The translations under genes and the position numbers were made by a program. 64,000 bases of DNA, taken from Rubrivivax sp. (GTDB lineage: Bacteria; Pseudomonadota; Gammaproteobacteria; Burkholderiales; Burkholderiaceae_C). The notes under the pieces are model-generated. The model searched no databases. It saw only the letters and a program-made list of their open reading frames with translations, and was not told the DNA's origin. Location: NCBI GenBank assembly GCA_016789955.1, contig JAEUPB010000016.1:1-64000 (forward strand). Direction: 5' to 3'. Positions 1-10,801 of the stretch are shown here, one piece after another (within the stretch, counting starts at the first letter, position 1; each line of letters opens with the position of its first letter).

Positions 1-804
1 CTCGCGCTGCGCGACGTAGGCCCAGGTCTCCTCCAGCGCCACGCGCGCCACCGCCAGGCACTGCAGGCCGATCAGCGCGCGCGAGAAGTCGAAGCCCTGC
101 ATCACCTGCACGAAGCCCTTGTTCTCGGCGCCGAGGCGGTGGTTCACCGGCACGCGCACGTTCTCGAAGAAGATCGAGCCGCGGCCGATGGCGCGCTGGC
201 CGTGGCAGTCGAAGCGCTTGGTCGTGATGCCCGGTGTGGCCATCGGCACCAGCAGCGCGGTGACGCCGTGGGCGCCCTGTTCCACGGTGCCGGTGCGACC
301 GAACACCACCGTGATGTCGGCCTGGTCGGCCGCGGAGATCGAGGTCTTTTCGCCGTTGATGACGTAGTCGTCGCCGCTGCGCTCGACCTTCAGCCGCAGG
401 TTGGCGGCGTCGGAACCGCCGCGCGGCTCGGTCAGCGCGATGGCGCACAGCGCCTCGCCGCGCACGATGCGCTCGAGCCATGGCTGCACCACGCCGGGCT
501 GCCCGTGCTCGGACAGGATCTGGCTGTTCAGCGACGCCAGCAGGTTGATGTAGGAGACGCTCAGGTCGGCGCGTGCGACCTCCTCGTGGATGACGCCGGC
601 CGCCACGCGCGAGAGGCCCTGCCCACCATGCGCCTCGGGCAGCTCGGGCGCGATGTAGCCCATCGCGCCCATCTCGCGCATCAGCGTGCGGTCGAGCACC
701 CGCGTGCGGTCGCGCTCCTGGAAGCCGGGCGCCACGCGCTCGGCGGCATAGCGGCGCGCGCTCTCGGCCAGCGCGAGCAGGTCGTCGTCGAGGTAGGGAT
801 TCAT
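1..804 (-). CDS. aliB: Cyclohexanecarboxyl-CoA dehydrogenase-like acyl-CoA dehydrogenase (3' end outside window)
   Basis: The 268 visible N-terminal residues have acyl-CoA dehydrogenase features: an alpha-helical N-terminal domain, the flavin/substrate motif ALTEPRGGSDAAN, and NGEKTSIS in the middle beta domain. The start is MNPYLDDDLLALAES. The gene lies 20 nt downstream of badI on the same strand, which makes cyclohexanecarboxyl-CoA dehydrogenase (ring desaturation to cyclohex-1-ene-1-carboxyl-CoA, soluble FAD enzyme) the best specific call. The family assignment is seen directly; the substrate is inferred from the badH/badI neighbours. Another acyl-CoA dehydrogenase, such as one acting on pimeloyl-CoA, cannot be excluded. 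The C-terminal helical domain with the catalytic glutamate runs off the left edge. Confidence 0.8.
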   Translation of the reverse strand, partial: MNPYLDDDLLALAESARRYAAERVAPGFQERDRTRVLDRTLMREMGAMGYIAPELPEAHGGQGLSRVAAGVIHEEVARADLSVSYINLLASLNSQILSEHGQPGVVQPWLERIVRGEALCAIALTEPRGGSDAANLRLKVERSGDDYVINGEKTSISAADQADITVVFGRTGTVEQGAHGVTALLVPMATPGITTKRFDCHGQRAIGRGSIFFENVRVPVNHRLGAENKGFVQVMQGFDFSRALIGLQCLAVARVALEETWAYVAQRE

Positions 805-824
805 CGCGCGCAGCCTGCCTGGGG

Positions 825-1607
825 CTACTTGGCGTACTTGCGGAACTCGGGCTTGCGCTTGTCCTTCAGCGCCGCCACGCCCTCGCGCGATTCCTCGGTG
901 TCGTAGTAGAGCTTCAGCGCCAGCATGCCCATGCCGGCGATGCCGGCCTGGTGCGCGGTGTCCATGTTGAAGCTGCGCTTGGCGATGGCGATGGCCGTGG
1001 GGCTGCGCTCGCAGATCTCCTCGGCCCACTGCTGCACGGTGGCATCGAGCTGGTCGTGCGGCACGCACACGTTGGCCAGGCCCATCGCCACGGCCTCGGG
1101 TCCGCTGTAGCGGCGGCACAGGTACCAGATCTCGCGCGCCTTCTTCTCGCCCACCACGCGGGCCAGCAGCGCGGTGCCGAAGCCCGGGTCGACGGATCCC
1201 ATCTTCGGGCCGACCTGGCCGAAGACCGCCTTCTCGGAGCAGATCGTCAGGTCGCAGATCGTGGCCAGCACGTTTCCGCCGCCGATGGCGTAGCCCTGCA
1301 CGCGCGCGATCACGGGCTTGGGCACGTCGCGGATCACCGCGTGCAGTTCCTCCATCGGCAACCCGATGGTGCCGCGGCCGTCGTAGTTGCCGTCGTGCGC
1401 GCTCTGGTCGCCGCCGGTGCAGAAGGCGCGATCACCCGCGCCGGCCAGCACGATGCAGCCCACGCTGCGGTCGTAGCCGGCCTTGCTGAAGGCGCGGATC
1501 AACTCGTCGCAGGTGGTGCCGCGGAAGGCATTCATCTTCTCGGGCCGGTTGATCGTGATCCACGCGACGCCGTTGCGCACCTCGTACAGAAGGTCTTCGA
1601 AGTTCAT
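825..1607 (-). CDS. badI: 2-ketocyclohexanecarboxyl-CoA hydrolase BadI
   Basis: This 260-residue crotonase-fold enzyme hydrolytically opens the ring of 2-ketocyclohexane-1-carboxyl-CoA to give pimeloyl-CoA, the last alicyclic step of cyclohexanecarboxylate and anaerobic benzoate degradation. Diagnostic stretches I recognise from Rhodopseudomonas BadI include KMNAFRGTTCDEL, FCTGGDQSAHDGNYDGRG and GQVGPKMGSVDPGFGT, along with the oxyanion-hole region YAIGGGNVLATICDL. Length is typical. The start ATG is preceded by GGAGCTCC. It sits between badH and aliB in one operon with short gaps (15 and 20 nt). Similarity along the whole length makes the call firm, although crotonases as a superfamily have many functions. 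Confidence 0.93.
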   Translation of the reverse strand: MNFEDLLYEVRNGVAWITINRPEKMNAFRGTTCDELIRAFSKAGYDRSVGCIVLAGAGDRAFCTGGDQSAHDGNYDGRGTIGLPMEELHAVIRDVPKPVIARVQGYAIGGGNVLATICDLTICSEKAVFGQVGPKMGSVDPGFGTALLARVVGEKKAREIWYLCRRYSGPEAVAMGLANVCVPHDQLDATVQQWAEEICERSPTAIAIAKRSFNMDTAHQAGIAGMGMLALKLYYDTEESREGVAALKDKRKPEFRKYAK

Positions 1608-1622
1608 GGTGGAGCTCCTGGT

Positions 1623-2390
1623 TCAACCGTTCATCGTCAGGCCGCCGGAGACGCTGATGACCTGCCCGGTGACGTAGGCGGCGTCGTCGCTGGCGAAGAA
1701 GAGGATGGCGCCTGGCAGGTCGGCCGGCTGGCCGATGCGGCCCAGCGGGATCGAGCGCGTGAACGCCTCGACCAGCTTCTCCGGGTTGCCGGCGCCCTGC
1801 TTGTAGTCCTCGAAGAGGGCGGTCTCGGTGGGCCCCGGGCACACGACGTTGACGGTGATGCCGTGGCGCGCATGCTCGCGGGCGATGGTCTTGGAGAAGG
1901 CCACCAGCCCGCCCTTGCAGGCGGCGTATACGGCTTCGCCGCTGGAGCCCACGCGCGCCGCGTCGGAGGCGATGTTGACGATGCGACCCTTGCGCCGCTG
2001 CGCCATGCCCGGCAGCACCGCGTGGTGCATGTGCAGCGCACCGGTGAGGTTGATGGCGATCAATCGCTCCCAGTCCGACGGGGCGGTCTTCGTGAACGGC
2101 TTGAACACGTCCCAGCCCGCGTTGTTGACGAGCACGTCGACGCTGCCGAACTCCGACGCCACGCCGGCCAGCGCGGCATCGACGCTGGCGCGATCGGTGA
2201 TGTCGCAGCGCCAGGCCTGCGCGCGGCCGCCCTCGGCGCGGATCGCCGCGGCAACCTGTTCGGCAGCCTCGAGCCGCAGGTCGAACACCGCCACGCGGGC
2301 GCCCTCGGCGCCGAAGCGGTGGCACGTGGCCCCGCCGATGCCGCCACCGCCACCGGTGACGATCACCACCTGATCCTGGAATCGCTGCAT
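1623..2390 (-). CDS. badH: 2-hydroxycyclohexanecarboxyl-CoA dehydrogenase BadH (SDR)
   Basis: This 255-residue short-chain dehydrogenase oxidises 2-hydroxycyclohexane-1-carboxyl-CoA to the 2-keto compound used by BadI, with NAD+. The nucleotide-binding TGGGGGIGGATC motif is near residue 12, the NNAGWDVFKPFTK segment near 89, and the catalytic Ser/Tyr/Lys set falls in SSGEAVYAACKGG. The ending VSGGLTMNG is characteristic of BadH. It is the first gene of the operon and is read away from badR across a 99-bp shared promoter region. Function follows from close resemblance to Rhodopseudomonas BadH plus the adjacent badI. Confidence 0.92.
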   Translation of the reverse strand: MQRFQDQVVIVTGGGGGIGGATCHRFGAEGARVAVFDLRLEAAEQVAAAIRAEGGRAQAWRCDITDRASVDAALAGVASEFGSVDVLVNNAGWDVFKPFTKTAPSDWERLIAINLTGALHMHHAVLPGMAQRRKGRIVNIASDAARVGSSGEAVYAACKGGLVAFSKTIAREHARHGITVNVVCPGPTETALFEDYKQGAGNPEKLVEAFTRSIPLGRIGQPADLPGAILFFASDDAAYVTGQVISVSGGLTMNG

Positions 2391-2409
2391 GGTGTGTGCG
2401 CCCTAATAC

Positions 2410-2423
2410 GTCAATATGTTGAC
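2410..2423. promoter_or_regulatory. Candidate BadR operator between badH and badR
   Basis: GTCAATATGTTGAC consists of 5-bp inverted arms (GTCAA/TTGAC) around TATG. It lies in the 99-bp divergent region, 19 bp upstream of the badH start and 66 bp upstream of the badR start. MarR proteins commonly bind short palindromes in such positions. Binding by BadR is inferred, not shown. Confidence 0.45.
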
Positions 2424-2489
2424 AAATCGTACGAGACCCGAAGATCATGCGCAAGCCCGTGCCATCGTGGCACCTTCGTGGTTTTCCCT

Positions 2490-2990
2490 ATGTCATCGAC
2501 CTCGACGACGCGCTTCGATATGGCCAACCGCTTGTTCTTCAGGTTGTATCAATGCGCCAACATGTTGCACAAGACCGGCAGCCGCGCGGTCGAGGCCGAG
2601 GGGCTGACGACGCAGCAGTGGGCGGTGCTGGGCGCACTCTCCCGCAACACGCCGGGCAGCGGCGTGGCCATCGGCGAACTGGCGCGCTACCTGATGGTGA
2701 GCCGGCAGAACCTGTCGGGGCTGATCGGCCGCATGGAGCGCGACGGCCACGTGGCCATCACCCCCGACGATCGTGACCGCCGCTCACGCGTGGTGTCGAT
2801 GACACCGTCGGGCCGGCACGTGTGGGAGACGCTGGCGCAGCCGAAGATCCGCGCGTACTACGAGCAGGCGCTGCACGGCTTCTCGGTCAACGACATGGCG
2901 CACGCCCTGCACTACCTGCTGCGCATCGTCGAGAACATGCAGCGCGTCGACGAAGCCGTGCCCGAGGAGGCCGACGCGCCGGGCGCCTGA
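2490..2990 (+). CDS. badR: MarR-family regulator, probable BadR
   Basis: A 166-residue MarR-type winged-helix protein. The recognition region is VAIGELARYLMVSRQN followed by the wing residues DDRDRRSRVVSMT, with dimerisation helices at both ends. The chosen start is MSSTSTTRFD; MANRLFF at 2520 is an alternative. In Rhodopseudomonas, BadR is a MarR repressor of the badHI/ali genes that responds to 2-ketocyclohexanecarboxyl-CoA. The divergent position next to badH-badI here supports the same role. The stop is 7 nt from the edge of the structured repeat element. MarR identity is certain from the fold motifs; the effector is inferred. Confidence 0.8.
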   Translation: MSSTSTTRFDMANRLFFRLYQCANMLHKTGSRAVEAEGLTTQQWAVLGALSRNTPGSGVAIGELARYLMVSRQNLSGLIGRMERDGHVAITPDDRDRRSRVVSMTPSGRHVWETLAQPKIRAYYEQALHGFSVNDMAHALHYLLRIVENMQRVDEAVPEEADAPGA

Positions 2991-2997
2991 GCGCGAC

Positions 2998-3278
2998 GCT
3001 AGTGTCCTGTCCCGGAACTACATGCCATTGAGATTCGACCAGATCGCGATGATCGCGGGTGCAGCGGGTGGGGGGCGATACCGGGTGGTATCGCCCGCAC
3101 CCGGCAAGCCCGCGAGGGCGCGATCTGGTCGAACCCCTTCGGGGCGGGCCGAAACGGGGCGATCGCGGCGTTGCAGGGCCGGCCAGATACCGCTCGGTAT
3201 CTGACCGGCTCCGCGCCTTGCGCTCATCCCCGTTGCGGCCCGTCGCAATGGCACGTATTTCCGGGACAGGACACTAGC
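2998..3278. repeat. MITE-like element with 35-bp terminal inverted repeats and nested stem-loops
   Basis: This 281-bp stretch begins and ends with 35-bp inverted repeats (2998-3032 and 3244-3278) that differ at 3 positions; the tip reads GTGTCCTGTCCCGGAA. The interior has two further stems. Arm 1 (3034-3048 with 3119-3133, 15 bp, perfect) encloses a hairpin at 3073-3096 (10-bp stem, GGGT loop). Arm 2 (3146-3159 with 3228-3241, one mismatch) encloses a hairpin at 3179-3208 (13-bp stem, one mismatch). A CCCC-TTC-GGGG mini-hairpin (3134-3144) lies between the arms. Both inner hairpins share the core GATACC-N4-GGTATC. The outer flanks are TA on both sides, compatible with a TA target duplication as in IS630/Tc1-type elements, but CTAG is itself palindromic, so this is ambiguous. 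No coding frame is credible. The right repeat carries the glgA stop codon. Confidence 0.8.
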
Positions 3279-4746
3279 GCGGAGCGGCGCCGAGCGCGCG
3301 CTCGTACAGCGCACGGTACTCGCGCGTCGGCACGGCCCACGCGAAGTCCTGCGCCATCGCGCGGTGCATCACGGTGCGCCAGGCGGCCGCGTCGCGCCTG
3401 AGCGCGCGCGCCGCATCCACCGCGGCGGCGAACGCGGCCGGCGTCGCGGCCTCGAACTGGAAGCCGGTGGCGGTGCCGCCAGCCAGCGCCTGCGGCGACG
3501 CGTCGACCACCGTGTCGGCCAAGCCGCCGACCCGCCGCACGATCGGCAGCGTGCCGTAGCGCAGCCCGTACATCTGCGTGAGGCCGCAGGGCTCGAAGCG
3601 CGACGGCACGGCGATCGCGTCGGCGCCGGCGATCAGGCGGTGCGCCCTCGCCTCGTCGTAGCCCACCTCTACGGCCACACGCCCGGGGTGCGCCTGCGCG
3701 GCGATGCGGAAAGCGGTCTCGAGGGCCGCATCACCCGCGCCCTGCACCGCAAACTGCACGCCGCGCGCGACGAGTTCGGGCAGGGCCGCCAGCACCAGGT
3801 CCATGCCCTTCTGCGAGGTGAGCCGGCTGACCACGGTGACCAGCATCGCCTGCGCGTCGTCGGCCAGGTCCATCTCGCGCTGCAGCGCGGCACGGCAGTC
3901 AGCCTTGCCCTGCAGCCGCTCGGCGTCGTAGCGGGTGGCGATGGCGGGATCGGTGGCGGGGTTCCACACCGCGGTGTCGATGCCGTTCAGGATGCCGCTC
4001 ACGTCATCGGCACGGGCGCGGATCACGCCGTCGAGGCCGGCGCCGAACTCGTGCGTGGCGATCTCGCGTGCGTAGCTCGGGCTCACCGTGGTGATGCGGT
4101 CGGCGAACTTCAGGCCCGCCTTCATGAAGCTGAGCTGCCCGTGGTACTCCAGCCCGGCCGGCGACATCAGGTTCGCCGGCAGGCCCAGCAGCCCGGCGTC
4201 CTGCATCGGGAACAGGCCCTGGTACGCGAGGTTGTGCACCGTGTAGACCGAGGCGCGGCCGGTGGAGGCACGGTGGTCGAGGTAGGTGCACGCGAGCGCG
4301 GCGTGCCAGTCGTGCGCGTGCAGCACCTGCGGCGACCACGACGGGTCGGCATCGCCCGCGGCCAGGTGGGCCGCCACCCAGCCGAGCAAGCCGAAGCGTT
4401 GCACGTTGTCGCCCCAGGCCTCGCCGTCGGGCGCCTGGTACGGCCCCCCCGGGCGGCGGTACAGCCACGGCGAATCGATCACGTAGCACGGCAGCGCGCT
4501 GCCGGGGAGCCGCGCCGAGACCAGCCGCACGCGCAGCGCGCCGAAGCAGGCGCCGATCTCCACCACCGTACGCTGGCGCTGCACCGCGTCGAGCACCTGC
4601 GGATACCCGGGCAGCACGATGCGCACGTCGTCGCCGGCGGCCGCCTGCGCCACCGGCAGCGCGGCCACCACGTCGGCCAGGCCGCCGGTCTTCACCAGCG
4701 GGTAGATCTCGGCCGCGACGTGCAGGATCGCGAGCCGCTGGCTCAC
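3274..4746 (-). CDS. glgA: Glycogen synthase (ADP-glucose)
   Basis: A 490-residue GT5 glycosyltransferase that adds glucose from ADP-glucose to the non-reducing end of alpha-1,4-glucan. The N-terminal ADP-glucose motif is [14 protein letters not shown] (residues about 18-31). The C-terminal Rossmann domain carries [20 protein letters not shown] with the conserved nucleotide-sugar residues. The start is GTG, overlapping the glgC stop by 4 nt (GTGA), so translation is probably coupled. Length is normal for the family. The TAG stop (3274-3276) lies inside the right inverted repeat of the adjacent element, so the last residues may differ from relatives that lack the insertion. Confidence 0.96.
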   Translation of the reverse strand: MSQRLAILHVAAEIYPLVKTGGLADVVAALPVAQAAAGDDVRIVLPGYPQVLDAVQRQRTVVEIGACFGALRVRLVSARLPGSALPCYVIDSPWLYRRPGGPYQAPDGEAWGDNVQRFGLLGWVAAHLAAGDADPSWSPQVLHAHDWHAALACTYLDHRASTGRASVYTVHNLAYQGLFPMQDAGLLGLPANLMSPAGLEYHGQLSFMKAGLKFADRITTVSPSYAREIATHEFGAGLDGVIRARADDVSGILNGIDTAVWNPATDPAIATRYDAERLQGKADCRAALQREMDLADDAQAMLVTVVSRLTSQKGMDLVLAALPELVARGVQFAVQGAGDAALETAFRIAAQAHPGRVAVEVGYDEARAHRLIAGADAIAVPSRFEPCGLTQMYGLRYGTLPIVRRVGGLADTVVDASPQALAGGTATGFQFEAATPAAFAAAVDAARALRRDAAAWRTVMHRAMAQDFAWAVPTREYRALYERALGAAPR

Positions 4747-6008
4747 TGGGCCTGTCCGAGCATGTCGCGCGTCACCAGCGTGATGCCGCTGGGTGTGCGC
4801 AGGAAGCGGCGCGCGTCCTCCACCGGGTCCTCGCCGATCACCAGGCCGTCGGGGATCTCGCACTCGCGGTCGATCACCGCGCGCGTCACGCGCGCGTGAC
4901 GCCCCACCTGCACGCCCGGCAGCAGCACCGACCAGTGCACGTGCGAGTAGGAGTGCACCCGCACCTGGGAGAACAGCAGCGAGCGGAACACCGAGCCCGA
5001 CACGATGCAGCCGCCCGAGACCATCGACTCGATCGCCATGCCGCGCCGATCGTCCCGGTTGTGCACGAACTTGGCCGGCGGCAGCTGCGGCTGGTAGGTC
5101 CAGATCGGCCAGTCGGTGTCGTAGAGGTTCAGCAGCGGGGCGGTGGCCGTCAGGTCGATGTTGGCGTCCCAGTACGCGTCGATCGTGCCGACGTCGCGCC
5201 AGTACGGCTCCAGCCCGTCCTTCATGCCGACGCAGCTCAGGTGGAACGGGTGCGCCACCGCCACGCCGTCGCGCACGAGCTTGGGGATGATGTCCTTGCC
5301 GAAGTCGTGGCTCGACGTCGTGTCGGCCATGTCGCGCGCCAGTTCGCGATACAGGTGCTTGGCGTTGAAGATGTAGATGCCCATGCTGGCCAGCGATCGG
5401 TCGGGCTTGCCGGGCATCGACGGCGGGTCGGCCGGCTTCTCGACGAAGTCGAGGATGCGCCGGCTCTCGTCGATGTGCATCACGCCGAACGCGGTGGCCT
5501 CCATCCGCGGCACCTCGATGCATCCGACCGTGCACTCGGCCCCGAGCGCGACGTGGTCGGCGAGCATGCGCGCGTAGTCCATCTTGTAGACGTGGTCGCC
5601 GGCCAGCACCACGACGTAGTCGGCGCGGTAGCCGTCGAGGATGTCCTGGTTCTGGTAGACCGCGTCGGCGGTGCCGCGGTACCAGGACTCCTCGTCGACA
5701 CGCTGCTGCGCCGGCAGCAGGTCGACGAACTCGTTGACCTCGGACTTCAGGAACGCCCAGCCGCGCTGCAGGTGCCGCAGCAGGCTGTGGCTCTTGTACT
5801 GCGTGATGACGCCGATGCGCCGGATGTTCGAGTTCAGGCAGTTCGACAACGCGAAGTCGATGATGCGGAACTTGCCGCCAAAGTAGACCGCGGGCTTGGC
5901 GCGGCGGTCGGTGAGGTTCTTCAACCGGCTTCCACGGCCGCCGGCGAGCACCAGCGCGACGGCGCGCCGCGGCAGGTCCAGGCCCTGTTCCAGAGTGATC
6001 GGCTGCAC
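4743..6008 (-). CDS. glgC: Glucose-1-phosphate adenylyltransferase
   Basis: A 421-residue ADP-glucose pyrophosphorylase that makes ADP-glucose from glucose-1-phosphate and ATP, the committed step of glycogen synthesis. The N-terminal nucleotidyltransferase signature [20 protein letters not shown], the [19 protein letters not shown] segment and the catalytic-site motif [14 protein letters not shown] are present. The C-terminal part is a left-handed beta-helix region ([21 protein letters not shown]). It is first in a two-gene operon with glgA and divergent from glgP. The family is usually allosterically controlled by glycolytic intermediates; the exact effectors cannot be read from the sequence. 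Confidence 0.97.
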   Translation of the reverse strand: MQPITLEQGLDLPRRAVALVLAGGRGSRLKNLTDRRAKPAVYFGGKFRIIDFALSNCLNSNIRRIGVITQYKSHSLLRHLQRGWAFLKSEVNEFVDLLPAQQRVDEESWYRGTADAVYQNQDILDGYRADYVVVLAGDHVYKMDYARMLADHVALGAECTVGCIEVPRMEATAFGVMHIDESRRILDFVEKPADPPSMPGKPDRSLASMGIYIFNAKHLYRELARDMADTTSSHDFGKDIIPKLVRDGVAVAHPFHLSCVGMKDGLEPYWRDVGTIDAYWDANIDLTATAPLLNLYDTDWPIWTYQPQLPPAKFVHNRDDRRGMAIESMVSGGCIVSGSVFRSLLFSQVRVHSYSHVHWSVLLPGVQVGRHARVTRAVIDRECEIPDGLVIGEDPVEDARRFLRTPSGITLVTRDMLGQAQ

Positions 6009-6093
6009 GCGCGACTCCCGGTTCGTTGCAGGAAAATTACACCGCCTGGAGGCCCGACGCCGCCACCGAGCACCTATGAAACCGACGACTGGA

Positions 6094-6108
6094 TGTAGTC
6101 ATACTACA
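6094..6108. promoter_or_regulatory. HexR-like palindrome in the glgC/glgP divergent promoter region
   Basis: TGTAGTCATACTACA has perfect 6-bp arms (TGTAGT/ACTACA) and a 3-bp centre. It lies 58 bp upstream of glgP and 85 bp upstream of glgC. The arms match the half-sites of the published HexR motif (TGTARTWWWATTACA type), apart from a C at the seventh position and a C/T variant in the second arm. HexR is an RpiR-family sugar-phosphate sensor. No hexR gene is in the window, so the binding factor is inferred. Confidence 0.5.
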
Positions 6109-6166
6109 GATTCGTCGACCAAGTCTCGATTGACGCTGTTCGTCACGGTCGGCCACACTGTCCCCG

Positions 6167-8604
<2,438 letters not shown>

Positions 8605-8632
<28 letters not shown>

Positions 8633-10785
8633 GCGGGCTGCCCGCGGCCGAGCTGCGGCGCATCTGCGAGGGCCGCCACGGCGACCCGTTCGCGGTGCTC
8701 GGCCCGCACGACGGCTGGCTGCGCGTGTTTAGGCCGGGCGCCGCGTCGGTGGCCATTGACGGCGGCGCGGCCTTGCAGCGCGTGCACGACGACGGCTACT
8801 TCGAAGGCCCGCTGCCCGAGGCGGCGCGCGGCACCTACCGCCTGCGCGTGCGCTGGGACAGCGGCCTGGAGAGCGTGCTCGACGACCCCTATCGCCACGG
8901 GCCGCTGCTCGGCGAGATCGATGCGTGGCTGCTGGCCGAAGGCACGCACCTGCGGCCGGCCGAAGTGCTGGGTGCCGATCCGCGCACGGTGGATGGCGTG
9001 GCCGGCACGGCGTTCGCGGTGTGGGCGCCGAACGCCTCGCGCGTCAGCGTGGTCGGCGGCTTCAACGCCTGGGACGGCCGCGTGCACCCGATGCGGCTGC
9101 GTCGCGAATGCGGCGTGTGGGAGCTGTTCGTGCCCGGCGTGGGCCCGGGTGAGCGCTACAAGTTCGAGATGCTGGATCGCGACGGCCGGCTGCTGCCACA
9201 GAAGGCCGACCCGGTGGCGCGCCGCGGCGAACTGCGGCCGTCCACGGCCAGCGTCGTGGCACCGTTGCCGCCGCGGCTGCCGGTGTCGCGCGAGCGCGCC
9301 GCGGCGAACGCGCTGGACTCACCGATGTCCATCTACGAGGTGCACCTGGCCTCCTGGCGCCGCAAGCCCGAGGAAGGCGACCGCTGGCTGGACTGGGACG
9401 AGCTCGCCGACACGCTGATCCCCTACGCCACGGGCCTGGGCTTCACGCACCTCGAGCTGTTGCCGGTCAGCGAGCATCCGTTCGACGGCTCGTGGGGGTA
9501 CCAGACGCTGGGGCTGTACGCCCCCACCGCTCGGCACGGGGAGCCCGACGGGCTGCGCCGCTTCATCGAGCGCGCGCATGCGCAGGGCCTGGGCGTGCTG
9601 CTCGACTGGGTGCCGGCGCACTTCCCCACGGATGCCTGGGGCCTGGCGCGCTTCGACGGCACCCACCTGTACGAGTACGCCGACCCGCGCGAGGGCTGGC
9701 ACCACGACTGGAACACGCTGATCTACAACTACGGCCGCACCGAGGTGCGCGGCTTCCTCGCCGGCAGCGCGCTGCACTGGCTCGAGCGCTACGGCGCCGA
9801 CGGCCTGCGCGTCGACGCCGTGGCCTCGATGCTCTACCGCGACTACAGCCGCAAGGCCGGCGAGTGGATCCCCAACGCCCACGGCGGGCGCGAGAACCTC
9901 GAGGCGATCTCGCTGCTGAAGCACGTCAGCGAGGTGATCGGCGGCGAGCGCGCCGGCGCGGTGACGCTGGCCGAGGAGTCGACCGCGTTCCCGGCGGTGT
10001 CGCGCCCCACGTACCTCGGCGGCCTGGGCTTCCACTACAAGTGGAACATGGGCTGGATGCACGACACGCTGAAGTACATCTCGCGCGACCCCATCCACCG
10101 CCCCTACCACCATGGCGAGCTGACCTTCGGCCTCGTCTACGCCTACACCGAGAACTTCGTGCTGCCGCTCTCGCACGACGAGGTGGTGCACGGCAAGGGC
10201 TCGCTGCTGGCCAAGATGCCCGGCGACGACTGGCAGCGGTTCGCCAACTTGCGCGCCTACTACGGCTTCATGTGGGCGCACCCGGGCAAGAAGCTGCTGT
10301 TCATGGGCGGCGAGTTCGCGCAGGGCCGCGAGTGGAACCATGCGCAGTCGCTGGACTGGCACCTGCTCGCGCACGCGCCGCACGCCGGCATCCAGGCGCT
10401 GGTGCGCGACCTGAACCACGTCTACCGCGCGCAGCCGGCGCTGTGGCAGCGCGACTTCACGCCCGACGGCTTCGAGTGGATCGACCATGAGGACGCGCGG
10501 CGCAGCCTGCTGTCGTTCGTGCGAATGGGCCACGGCGACGCTCCGCCGCTGCTGGTGGTGTGCAACTTCGCGCCGGTGGTGCACCACGGGCTGAGGTTGG
10601 GCGTGCCACGCGCCGGCACCTGGCGCGAGGTGCTGAACACCGACTCCGGCCACTACGGCGGCAGCAACGTCGGCACGCCGCTGGCGGCCGCGGCCACCGA
10701 GCCGCATGGCAGCCACGGGCGCCCGCAGTCGATCGTGATCAGCGTGCCGCCGCTGGCCACGGTGTACTACGCGTGGTCGCCGTGA
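8605..10785 (+). CDS. glgB: 1,4-alpha-glucan branching enzyme
   Basis: A 726-residue GH13 enzyme that introduces alpha-1,6 branches. The N-terminal modules match E. coli GlgB from [11 protein letters not shown] onward, with the CBM48 segment [20 protein letters not shown]. The catalytic barrel follows, with the nucleophile in [18 protein letters not shown], the acid in TLAEEST and the third carboxylate in [14 protein letters not shown]. No ATG fits upstream of the conserved region. GTG at 8605, 28 nt inside glgP, gives the normal length and is my choice. The overlap suggests translational coupling to glgP. Confidence 0.95.
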
Positions 10786-10801
10786 CCCTGGGCATGGCCC
10801 G

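Noticed and set aside
4883-4902. 20-bp perfect palindrome GCGTCACGCGCGCGTGACGC
   Set aside because: It lies inside glgC, in codons for Arg/Val/Thr-rich residues of the beta-helix, where GC-rich codon choice readily creates such symmetry. No promoter is near.
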